Source of the DNA: Cichorium intybus
Taxonomy: Eukaryota; Streptophyta; Magnoliopsida; Asterales; Asteraceae
Length of the DNA stretch: 64,000 nucleotides
NCBI GenBank assembly: GCA_023525715.1
Contig: CM042013.1
Coordinates: forward strand, 72,986,994 to 73,050,993
Direction: 5' to 3'
Shown: positions 14,669 to 24,738 of the stretch, in pieces
How positions within the stretch are numbered: position 1 is the first letter of the stretch
How the letters are laid out: every line of letters starts with the position of its first letter
Program-made: the position numbers and the translations under genes
The notes under the pieces: generated by a model
What the model was told of the DNA's origin: nothing
The model's input: only the letters and a program-made list of their open reading frames with translations
Database searches by the model: none

Positions 14669-15807
14669 GAGGACAACTTCTTCATTTCAACCCACAACAA
14701 ACACCAAACAACCTTACGATATCGAGGAGTGTTCTGGTGAGGAAAATAGGTCGGGAGGAGTTAGGAGCGAGCGGTAGCCGGTAACGAGGTGCTCGGGAAG
14801 TTTTGGAAGAGCGGAACGGGAAACGTGTCAAGGCTTTGCAAAAACGTCAATCTTAAGTGAGTAATCACTATCGTATTTCTCTAGTAGTTTATAAGTGTTA
14901 AACTATAATATGTAGAGGTTATACTATTCGTAATTCCAAAAATAATACCGAGTGATTTACTTACGAGGATGGTGTCTAGGCCGATTACTTGGGATCTGGT
15001 TGTTGGATTTTCCGAAAGGCTAAAATGCTGAAAGGATCCTGCCACCCCAACTAATCTTCTACCTGGCTATCCTTTACTTGATAAATCACGAGGTATCATG
15101 TTGGAATTATGGAAGGGTTTAGTGATGCAACTATGGTATAGTTAAGGAGTAAAGAGTGATAAATGTCTTACGGTGTTAACAGTTAAAGAGGGAATACGAA
15201 GCAGAGATAAACGTTGTAGTCGACTATAATCAGGTGAGTTTCTCACTACATTGTGTGGACGTTATATGTCCTTTACTGTATTTTGTGTGTTTATAAGATG
15301 TTTATAAGATGTTGGTAAATGGTACCAAGTTGTGTGTATATTATTGATATATATCTTTTTGTTATAATTGTATGGGTTGGGTTATGGTGTGTGTGGGCTC
15401 GACATACTGAGTAATATAGAGATACGTGCAAAATACACTGAGCAGATAATCATGACTCGACGTACAGGGTATGTACGACTTTAAGTGCTGAGCAGGAGAA
15501 TTAGATTTACTGAGCAGATACGTATAGGAGGTTATAATCCAATATACTGGGTAGAGCAGATTATGTGACGTGTGGTTGTATTTTTCCTGTTAGGGGTAAA
15601 GTATGTGTAACTGATATGCTGTGTAGTTGTTGGAGCTCACTAAGCCGTGTGCTTATCCTTCCCTATTGAATTACCATTTCAGGTTGTACATGTGGAAATG
15701 ACGGCCAGGCATGACGAGTACACACTGATGCTGCTTAATTGGGGATTCATGCGGTGAATTGATGTTTAAAATGATTTCTAAATATCTTCAAAATGTTAAG
15801 TATTGAA

Positions 15808-16263
15808 CTATGCAGTTATCGCGGTCAAAACCGTTATCGCGGTAACCTAGCGATATTTAATTTTGCGGTTTTCGCGGTGGTATAGCGGTGATATAGCGGT
15901 TTTTAGTAATATATAGAATTTATATATTAGACTATTACTAGTAGAATTAATATCATAAAGTCATTCAAAAAACTTCACATAAGGCTTAATTTAATACATA
16001 AGTCACATAACATAACATTCTAATATAGAAAATGTCAAAGTATCAAATTCAAATTTAATCGACATCCAAGTCATCATCGGCCAAACCATTCACTTCTTCA
16101 TGAAAATCCTCCACACGGATTATCGCGGTAAATCGCGGAAAATAGCGGTAAATCGCGGCGATTTTATCGGTACCGCTATTTTCCACCGCTAAACTGAACC
16201 GCGATTATGCTGACCACCGCGAACCGCGATACCGGCGCTATACCGGCGCGATTAACAGCATAG
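15808..16263. mobile_element. hAT-type MITE in the 5' LTR
   Basis: A 456-bp insert flanked by the 8-bp duplication GTATTGAA (15800-15807 and 16264-16271). The partner LTR has the empty site with one copy. The termini are inverted: CTATGCAGTTATCGCG at left and, read from the right, CTATGCTGTTAATCGCG. It is rich in GCGGT/ATCGCGG words. On the minus strand 16058-16111 reads VEDFHEEV-NGLADDDLDVD then stop, like the acidic C-terminus of a hAT transposase, suggesting derivation by internal deletion from an autonomous hAT element. Confidence 0.88.
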
Positions 16264-16325
16264 GTATTGAATAAATTGATATTTATTTAAATGAAGATGT
16301 TTTATTAAAATCGGGTGTTACAAGT

Positions 16326-16338
16326 TGGTATCAGAGCC
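16326..16338 (+). other. primer-binding site
   Basis: TGGTATCAGAGCC three bases after the 5' LTR end, complementary to initiator methionyl tRNA. Confidence 0.9.
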
Positions 16339-17158
16339 AAGGCTTGAGTGAATCAGACTCACTTGATGGGTTTTGATCTCAAGCTTGAGACTTAAAAGTT
16401 TTCTTTGGAAATATTTTTACAAGAAATTATAAGTTGTTATTCGAGTAAGGGGTTAAATGAATGTTGTTGCAAAGACGCAGTGTGTACCGTCAGCCGACGT
16501 CAGTGGGGAAAAGGTTAAGTGCTTAGTCTTTATTGCTATTTCTGTAATATATGTGTGCTTAAATGCCATTAAAGTGTAGGCAGTAGGAACTAAATAGTCC
16601 TAGAATTTTTGAGTTGGCCAAGTTGCATGTTCCTTGATAAGTGATATCCATAAGGTAAATCCTTTTATGTGAAAAATTTTCTACGACTATGTTCGTAAAA
16701 CAACCTGGGGTATAGGTGGTAAAATTATCGTGAGAAGTGAATTGGGGACTTCTGGACAAGTTCTGAAACGAACGAGGGTAGGTGTGGAAGATAGTAGTAG
16801 AGCTCCTACTATTGAAAGCACAGGATCCGCGTTCGAATCGGGAGTTGGTCGTAAGGAATCCAATACACTGAGGGTATAACTAATTGGTGTATATGTTGAT
16901 AAACTGTATTTATCCATTCTATTGGTTGGTAATCATAGCGTTTATTGGGATCAATTAGGACGCTGGAGATTGAGAATCTAGTGACGTTTCATTTCTTAAT
17001 AATTAAGTAATGAACAGTTGATGTGACTATAGTAGATGAGCTGTGCAAAAGTGACACGTTAAGTCTCTTCGTTACTAAGAAAAGCACAGATAGTGGATGA
17101 TAAAAAGAAGATGTTGATTGCTAGAATAGTCGATTTTGATTGATTATAAATAAACGTA

Positions 17159-17680
17159 ATGTTATTTAGAGAAGAGCATAAGTCGCAAATTTCATTTTCA
17201 GATATGGAGATATATGTGAGGCTTCCAGGTCATCTACAATTGCTGGTTAACAAGTTTTATATACGAAGTGTGTCAGATGACTGTAGTACGATAATGATAA
17301 AGGCTGAGGATATATGTGAGCGTATCAGCAGAAATTGGGATCCAGTAACTAGATGGCATAATTTGGAAGAAGATATACGTGAACTAAAGTAGTATATAGA
17401 TGTGAAAAGTATACGTACAGATATACGTGTACATGCTAGAAACATAAGGTTTTATACGTGGTGTCGTATGTTTGCAGAATTAGAGTTTTATCCATTCCCG
17501 TACAAGAGAAGTACATGTATATGGGATGGACATATAATAACAACTCGTGAGAGTGCAGATGACATAGTGGTGTGGCGTAAGGGTATTCATGTAGGTAGTG
17601 AATACTATGAACGAATGTATCATAATAAGCTAGATGTGGCCTATCAGTGTATCATGTACTTAAAATCTGTTAGTATATGA
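17159..17680 (+). pseudogene. unrecognised interrupted reading frame in the LTR element interior
   Basis: Two open segments (17159-17392 and 17402-17680) lie in the same frame, separated by one TAG at 17390-17392 and three codons, making a 173-codon frame. The second half is rich in aromatic and charged residues (RFYTWCRMFAELEFYPFPYK, WRKGIHVGSEYYERMYHN), more protein-like than the surrounding DNA. I do not recognise the family. It is the longest same-frame stretch in an otherwise non-coding interior and could be a remnant of the element's lost gag/pol or chance. Confidence 0.3.
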
Positions 17681-18027
17681 AAATAACGAGTTGAGAAAAT
17701 ATTGCTAGCTGACCAAGATAACTATCTTGTTAGCATATGTGTGTTGGGTAATAGACTAAGTGAATACCTCTTAAGTAGGTAACTCGTAGGCAAGTAACCG
17801 TGGATAAACTGTGTCGATAGCTGGTTGAATATCTAGTTGATATTAGTTGTGCGGACGAATACGTGAGTATTAAGTGGTGATAACCATGGATATGGTATCC
17901 TATGGTGGGTGGAGATTTTGTAGTTGTATGTGGAGGCTGAGCTGATATGAGGATTCTTGGTGTTATGTAGAGCTGTGCAGTCGTATGTGTGTTAACCGTT
18001 AAGCCTTTAGAGCGAAAAGCTGTTTAT

Positions 18028-18260
18028 TCTGTGGGGCCACTTATACTTGTAGTTGGGACCACTTATTAGGTGGGGCTACTAGTATTGTGGTTGGGACCAC
18101 TTATGCTATGGGGCTACTTGTACTTGTAGTTGAGACCACTTATTCCGTGGGGCCACTGGTAACTTGTAGTTGTGACCATTTATTATGGAGGTTAATAGTA
18201 GTTGTGGTTGTGACCACTTATTTAGTGGGGCCACATTTGGTAAGACCACATATGTGTTGT
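18028..18260. repeat. degenerate minisatellite
   Basis: Five or six imperfect units of about 40-48 bp built from GGGGCCACTTAT, then CTTGTAGTTG, then GGGACCACTTAT, lie near the 3' end of the LTR element interior. Confidence 0.75.
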
Positions 18261-18666
18261 GGATCTTATGAGCAGTAATTGTGGTGGGACCACATACAAG
18301 TGTTGTGATGGCTTTATTGGCTGGCAGTTCTAACACACATACAGTCGGGTGTCTGATGAATAGTTGAGCTGTTGAGGTTGTGAATAGCAGGGGTTGTGAT
18401 ATGATGTGGAGAACATGTGATTATGATTATACGATGCATAACAAGTACCTTGCATCCATGATGTCAGTATTGTGAGTATATGAGATTACATAACGAGTAC
18501 TTATTAGTCTCAATAGGTTGGCCTAGTTGATTAGAGGTGGTTAATGTGCCAGTATTGTAATACCCTTTGGGTTTACTAGTACAACTGTATTGTGTTGAAA
18601 TAGGGAATGATTAAGTGGAAGAATAAGTGTATGTCAATGTTGGAGATTCCGGGGACGGAATCTTAT

Positions 18667-18681
18667 AAAGGGGGGAGAACT
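18667..18681 (+). other. polypurine tract
   Basis: AAAGGGGGGAGAACT immediately before the TGTAACG start of the 3' LTR; expected primer for plus-strand DNA synthesis. Confidence 0.8.
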
Positions 18682-20052
18682 TGTAACGACCGTTTTTAAA
18701 AAAAAATGTGAATAGTAACTCCGGCGTGAATAGTAACTCCGGCGTGAATAGTACTCCGGCGTGAATAGTATCCGAGAAATGAAGTAAGCGCTTACCTCGT
18801 GATGACGTCGACGGTGATGTCGTGATGACGTCGTGAATAGTGTTTTCAAGCCCTATAAATAGAGGACAACTTCTTCATTTCAACCCACAACAAACACCAA
18901 ACAACCTTACGATATCGAGGAGTGTTCTGGTGAGGAAAATAGGTCGGGAGGAGTTAGGAGCGAGGGGTAGCCGGTAACGAGGTGCTCGGGAAGTTTTGGA
19001 AGAGCGGAACGGGAAACGTGTCAAGGCTTTGCAAAAACGTCAATCTTAAGTGAGTAATCACTATCGTATTTCTCTAGTAGTTTATAAGTGTTAAACTATA
19101 ATATGTAGAGGTTATACTATTCGTAATTCCAAAAATAATACCGAGTGATTTACTTACGAGGATGGTGTCTAGGCCGATTACTTGGGATCTGGTTGTTGGA
19201 TTTTCCGAAAGGCTAAAATGCTGAAAGGATCCTGCCACCCCAACTAATCTTCTACCTGGCTATCCTTTACTTGATAAATCACGAGGTATCATGTTGGAAT
19301 TATGGAAGGGTTTAGTGATGCAACTATGGTATAGTTAAGGAGTAAAGAGTGATAAATGTCTTACGGTGTTAACAGTTAAAGAGGGAATACGAAGCAGAGA
19401 TAAACGTTGTAGTCGACTATAATCAGGTGAGTTTCTCACTACATTGTGTGGACGTTATATGTCCTTTACTGTATTTTGTGTGTTTATAAGATGTTTATAA
19501 GATGTTGGTAAATGGTACCAAGTTGTGTGTATATTATTGATATATATCTTTTTGTTATAATTGTATGGGTTGGGTTATGGTGTGTGTGGGCTCGACATAC
19601 TGAGTAATATAGAGATACGTGCAAAATACACTGAGCAGATAAGCATGACTCGACGTACAGGGTATGTACGACTTTAAGTGCTGAGCAGGAGAATTAGATT
19701 TACTGAGCAGATACGTATAGGAGGTTATAATCCAATATACTGGGTAGAGCAGATTATGTGACGTGTGGTTGTATTTTTCCTGTTAGGGGTAAAGTATGTG
19801 TAACTGATATGCTGTGTAGTTGTTGGAGCTCACTAAGCCGTGTGCTTATCCTTCCTTATTGAATTACCATTTCAGGTTGTACAGGTGGAAATGACGGCCA
19901 GGCATGACGAGTACACACTGATGCTGCTTAATTGGGGATTCATGCGGTGAATTGATGTTTAAAATGATTTCTAAATATCTTCAAAATGTGAAGTATTGAA
20001 TAAATTGATATTTATTTAAATGAAGATGTTTTATTAAAAACCGGGTGTTACA
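18682..20052 (+). repeat. 3' LTR
   Basis: 1371 bp, TGTAACGACC...GTGTTACA, uninterrupted counterpart of 14489-16322. It preserves the empty site of the hAT MITE (single GTATTGAA near 19992). Confidence 0.95.
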
Positions 20053-20057
20053 GTATC

Positions 20058-20632
20058 CATAAGAACAAGCATGACAAACTACCGCTTTGGATCAAAATCC
20101 ATGATATTCCCTATGAGGCTTGGAGTGATGACGGTCTTAGCCACATAGCTTCCAAAATTGGAAAGTCCCTTGCCATGGACTCTTATACGGCTAATATGTG
20201 CACTTATGTGGCTGGCAAAGCCGTTGATGCCGTGTCCTTCTTGAGGTCCCCACTAGATCTTCATGGGTGGATAAAGTGATGGTTCGTATCCCTGATCCCG
20301 ATACTTTTGAGTTATCTACTCACACTCTTCGTATCGAGTATGAGTGGAAACCTCCTATGTGCACTCATTACATGGTTTACGGTCATGAAACTAACACTTG
20401 TTTGCATGTCATTTCTAAGACTAATGAAGATAAGCTAAAAGATAAAAGTTCTACTGATCCAATGCAAGCTTCTACTCCTATGGAACAAAATGATGGTTTT
20501 ACGGTTGTCTCTAAAAAGAAAAATGTTTCTAAACAAGAATCAAAAAATGAAAATAACTCTAATGATATTTTGCTAAGTAATTCAATTAGAAATATCAAAT
20601 CTTCTTCTAAACAAGGTTCAAAAAATGAATAG
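20058..20632 (+). pseudogene. LINE 1 ORF1, C-terminal part with degenerate CCHC knuckle
   Basis: The frame interrupted at 14488 continues here as HKNKHDKLPLWIKIHDIPYE, then GLSHIASKIGK and MDSYTANMC, typical of plant LINE ORF1. A frame change near 20230-20267 breaks it. The next open segment (20267-20632) carries VMVRIPDP, RIEYEWKPPMC and a zf-CCHC_4-like knuckle CTHYMVYGHETNTC in which the second cysteine is replaced by Tyr, so metal binding is probably lost. A Lys/Asn/Ser-rich tail follows to a TAG. ORF1 normally coats LINE RNA; this copy cannot make the full protein. Confidence 0.75.
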
Positions 20633-21136
20633 AAAACTAATGATAATTCACAAAGTAATTCTAACAGAAATACCCAAAGTGTTGTATCGACTAAAGATGT
20701 TTCAAAAAAGAATACTTATAATAAAAATAAAAACACTATTAACAAATCGCGATTTGAGTTCCACCCGGTTCCAATTAAGAACCGCCCTCCCATTCCCCCC
20801 TTTCTCATAATGCCCCACCCGGTTTCCCTTCCCCCTATGTCCGACTTTCTTCCACCACGCCACTGAAACAGTCTGAGCGCTCAACTCCTATCTTCAATGC
20901 CTTCTACGTTCTTGAGAGTTGTTCCACCGACATGACAGATAATCCCGCTTCTACTTCCCCCCTCCCCCCTAAAGGTGCTCCCCCCCCCCCCCCGAGGAGG
21001 ATAACTGTATTGAGGTCGACTCTGATGATGGGGAAACTGCCCAGTTCATTGCCGGAGATATTGGATCCCCTCATGATCACCTTATGATAGCTCCGGAGTA
21101 CGAGCAGATGGACTCCACCCCTCTCTCGGTTTCCAT
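20633..21136 (+). other. remains of LINE 1 ORF1 tail / inter-ORF region
   Basis: Low-complexity sequence with multiple frame breaks and C-rich runs, including a 14-base C run at 20980-20993. No separate gene. Confidence 0.5.
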
Positions 21137-24111
21137 ATGACGCACGTCGCTGCATGGAACACTCGCGATCTCTGTAAGCTTTCTCATCAGAAAGCTTTGA
21201 GAGAGCTTATTCGTGATCAAAATCTCCAAATTTGTGCCGCCATCGAGACTCGTGCCTCCTTCTCTAATCTCCCTGGTATCTGTAGTCGTGTCTTTGGCTC
21301 ATGGTCTTGGTCTTCCAACGGGCTTTTTTGCACTCGGGGAACTAGAATTATGATTGCTTGGGACCCGCTAGCTGTTGATATGATGCTTCTCGACTCCAAT
21401 GATCAGGTTATGCATTTCAGCGTTAAAAGTCGTGCTTCTAATAAATCCTTCTTCTGCTCGTTCATCTATGCTCATAATAATCACATGCAGCGCCGCACTC
21501 TTTGGGATTCTCTTGCGGCTCATAAACATGTTGTTAAGGCTGCCCCCTGGATCGTGTTGGGTGATTTCAATGTTGCTCTTGACATGAAAGATGGAACCGT
21601 TGGGGAGTATCGACTCCATCCAGGATGCCCAGGGCATGAAGAGAGGTTCCTGAAACAGAAGGCTAAGGTTGACTGGCTTCGTGAGGGTGATAAAAATTCT
21701 GCTTTCTTCCACAAGTCTGTTAAAAGCCGTAATTCTCGCAATCGTATCGACTCCATCCAGGATGCCCAGGGCAACTGGATCTCTGGGGATGCCCTCCCCA
21801 ATCTGTTCGTCTCCCACTTTCAAACTTTATTGGGCGCAGCCCACCCCTCCCTTGCTATTCGTGACCCGTGTTCCCTCTTTTCTAATAAGCTCTCCCCTCT
21901 TCAGTCTGCCGCCATGCTTACTCCTGTTACGGATGATGAGGTTAAGTGCGTCTTGTTCCAGATGGGCGATGATAAAGCCCCCGGCCCAGATGGTTTCACG
22001 GTTAAGTTCTTCAAGTCTGCTTGGGATATCGTGGGGCCAGATGTCTGTTCGGCGGTTAAGGAGTTCATCTCCTCTGGTAAACTCCTTAAATCGCTCAACA
22101 ACACCGTGCTTGCTCTCATCCCTAAGGTTGACTCGCCGTCTAAAGTCACTGATTTCCGCCCCATTGCCTTTTGTAACGTTGTTTACAAATGTATCAGCAT
22201 TATCATTGCGGATCGTATCAAGAACCACCTCTCTTCTCTCGTTGATGAAAACCAATCGGCTTTCATTCCAGGGCGCCTTATCACTGACAATGTGCTTCTT
22301 GTCCAGGAGCTCATGCGTGATTATCATTGTCATCGTGGTCCCCCCCAGGTGTGCGTTTATAGTCGATATCCAAAAAGCTTACGATACGGTTGACTGGTTT
22401 TTTCTTCGCACCATCTTGTTTGGGTTTGGTTTCCCCATTCGTATGATTGACTGGATCATGACGTGTGTCTCCACTGCTGCTTATTCTATGAGCATCAATG
22501 CTAATATGCACGGATTCTTCGACGGTAAAAGGGGAATCCGTCAGGGTGACCCCCTCTCTCCCTATCTCTTCACTCTTGTCATGGAGGTGCTTAACCTTTT
22601 GATCAAAATAAACATCTCTGACTCCGATTGTTTTAAATTCCATCGGCAATGTGAGGAGCAAAGTATCACCCATGTATGCTTTGCCGATGATATTCTTCTC
22701 TTCTGTCAAGGCGATAGATCTTCGGTTCGTGTCATATTTGACTCTCTTGCTGAATTCTCTAGGGTCTCTGGGCTCCACCCTAACGAAGCGAAGAGTGAAG
22801 CCTTCTACTGTAATATTGGTGACAGGCGCAGAGCTTCCATTGATGTTATTGTTAGGTTTCCGGAGGGATCTTTCCCTGTCCGATACCTTGGCGTCCCTCT
22901 CATCACCACTCGTCTTATCCACAAGGACTGTAAAGGCCTTGTTGATAAAGTCAAATGCCGGATTAACGACTGGAAGAACAAGTCTCTCTCTTTTGCCGGT
23001 CGTCTCCAGCTCATCCTCTCTGTCATTTCTTCCATGCAAATATATTGGGCTTCCGTTTTTATTCTCCCTAAATCTATCTCTAACGAGATTGAGAAACTCA
23101 TTAGGGGTTTCCTCTGGTGCAATGGTGAGATGAAGCGTGGTAAAGCCAAAGTCTCATGGAAGACTGTGTGTCTCCCTAAGACCCATGGTGGTCTGGGTAT
23201 TCGTAACCTTGCTGTTTGGAATATTGCCCTTATGGCTTCCCATGCCTGGAGAGTCCTTTCTATTAAGGATTCTCTCTGGGTCAGGTGGATCCACTTGTAC
23301 CGCCTCTGTGGGCGTAACTTCTGGGATGCCCCCAAGAAGCGCGGTACGGCCTATGCCTGGAGCAATATCCTCGACATGCGGGGTAAGATCTGGGACTTTA
23401 TTGTCTCCAAGGTTGGTGATGGCTGCTCTACGTCTGCTTGGTTCGATAACTGGCATCCTGTTGGTCCCCTCTCTCAGTTCTTATCTGCCCGTAACATCCA
23501 TAATGCGGGCTTCACTCCTGATTCTAAGGTTGCTGATATTGTCCTCAACAGGTGTTGGGTGCGCCCCATTGCTGGCAGGACTCCCACCCCGTTCTCCTTT
23601 CTCATAACCCCCTTCTCTTTCCACATCCGTTCCTGATAAACTCCTCTGGAGATCTTGCGACGGTAAGGTCTATCCTTTTTCGGTGCGTTCTGTCTGGCAC
23701 TCTATCCGCCCTTCGGAGCAGCCTGTCGACTGGTATCATCTTGTTTGGTTCTCCCAAAATATCCCTAGACATGCCTTCATTCTCTGGGTTGCTCTCAAAG
23801 ATCGACTCAAGACCCATGATAAAATCAGAAGCTGGGAGTTGTTTGGTTCTCCCAACCTCATCTGTGCCTTTTGCGGCGATTGTTCCGATTCCCTTCCTCA
23901 TCTTTTCTTTGAATGTTCTTTCCCTTCTATGGTTTGGCATGATCTTCAGCATGTTATGAACCTCTCCTTCCCGACAAATTGCTGGTCGGATATCATCAAT
24001 CTTCTCAAGCCCATCTCTAAGGGTAAGAACGTCTGGTCCGTTATCCGAAGACTTGTGCTTGCGGGAGCTATCTACCACATTTGGAAGGAAAGAAATAACC
24101 GGATTTTTTAA
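21137..24111 (+). pseudogene. LINE 1 ORF2: endonuclease / reverse transcriptase / zf-RVT, broken
   Basis: Starts MTHVAAWNTRDL. The APE-type endonuclease keeps the Asn (WNTRDL), Glu (IETR), Tyr (IYAHNN) and GDFN (about 21559-21570) motifs, but its C-terminal half with the SDH motif is deleted near 21600-21640. The reverse transcriptase then follows: KAPGPDGF, ALIPKV, FRPIAFCNVVYK, QSAFIPGRLITDN, RQGDPLSPYLF, FADD (22680-22691) and YLGVPL. A seventh C in the run at 22340-22346 (six in LINE 2) shifts the frame inside the RT. A one-base loss near 23565 shifts it again before the zf-RVT domain (23683-24111, HAFILWVALKDRL, CAFCGDCSDSLPHLFFEC). Such proteins nick target DNA and reverse-transcribe LINE RNA; this copy is inactive. 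Confidence 0.92.
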
Positions 24112-24543
24112 AATAAGAGAATATCGTATCATGCTGTTGTCAAGTCTATTATTGACGATGTGTGTTGTAGACTGGTGAGTCTGTCTATGAAACCTTCCCC
24201 TAATGTTATTTTGGCTAAAAGGGTCTGGTCCCTCCCCTAACGTTGAGAGATGTACATCCTATTTTCCACTATGGTACTTTATTCTCTCCTATCCCATCTT
24301 TTCTACTATATTTTTCTCTGCTTGTATTGTTTTTTTTTTGCAGGATGTTTGCTTTTTATGTTCCTGTTATGTTCTCTGGTTCCAAAATCTGTTTTGGTTC
24401 CTAGTATAGCCTTGTTGTCTATTGGGGCATGTCCCAGTGGGTTTTTGTTGTTTCTTAGGTGGGGAGTCCCCAGCCTTCAATTGTATTTATTCTTTTTATT
24501 AATAAAATTTGCCAGAGGTACTGTCCTCTTTACCCAAAAAAAA

Positions 24544-24738
24544 TAACAATTGTTATTTACTTTTAAGAAATAAAGGATAAAATATATAAAGGCTATCCAA
24601 AATTTCATTTATTGTCATTAAAACTTCCAAGCCCTTGAATTTCTACGATTGTGTGAACGCCCTTTAATGTGAGTGCCATGTCTATAATTGCCAGATTTAT
24701 CAATATAACACATTAACACCATTCATTTTTTTATCTAC
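24544..24738. other. spacer between the two LINE tails
   Basis: 195 bp of AT-rich DNA with no gene, between the A tail of LINE 1 and the T run that is the tail of LINE 2. Confidence 0.7.

Larger units (their letters stand above)
14489..16322 (+). repeat. 5' LTR with nested MITE
   Basis: 1834 bp including a 456-bp MITE plus duplication. Near the start, an 18-bp unit GTGAATAGTAACTCCGGC is repeated (14515-14575). A cluster of TGACGTC words (14605-14640), resembling bZIP/TGA factor sites, precedes TATAAATA at 14661. The short word TGAGCAGATA recurs downstream. Confidence 0.93.
14489..20052 (+). mobile_element. 5.56-kb non-autonomous LTR retrotransposon inside LINE 1
   Basis: 5' LTR 14489-16322 and 3' LTR 18682-20052 (TGTAACGACC...GTGTTACA), primer site at 16326, polypurine tract at 18667-18681, and a perfect 5-bp duplication GTATC (14484-14488 and 20053-20057). 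Leaving out the 464 bp added by the nested MITE, the LTRs are 1370 and 1371 bp with only about ten differences noticed, so the insertion is young. The 2.36-kb interior has no recognisable gag or pol. LTR termini of this kind are common in Ty3-type chromoviruses, but that lineage is only inferred. Confidence 0.93.
14100..24543 (+). mobile_element. LINE 1 (L1-type non-LTR retrotransposon), split by an LTR element
   Basis: ORF1-like sequence (14219-14488, 20058-20632), ORF2 (21137-24111), a 3' untranslated region and a short A tail (24536-24543) follow in order once the nested LTR element 14489-20052 is set aside. The 5' end is uncertain. Several frameshifts and an internal deletion make it non-functional. 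Its last 2.9 kb is mirrored in inverted orientation by LINE 2 immediately downstream. Confidence 0.85.

Noticed and set aside
18087..18336. Small ORFs on both strands
   Set aside because: They arise from the GGGACCACTTAT minisatellite.
21368..24132. Long minus-strand and shifted-frame ORFs over LINE 1 (and plus-strand ones over 25152-27922)
   Set aside because: Antisense or shifted shadows of the LINE reverse transcriptase; only the frames with FADD, GDFN and the zf-RVT motifs are real.
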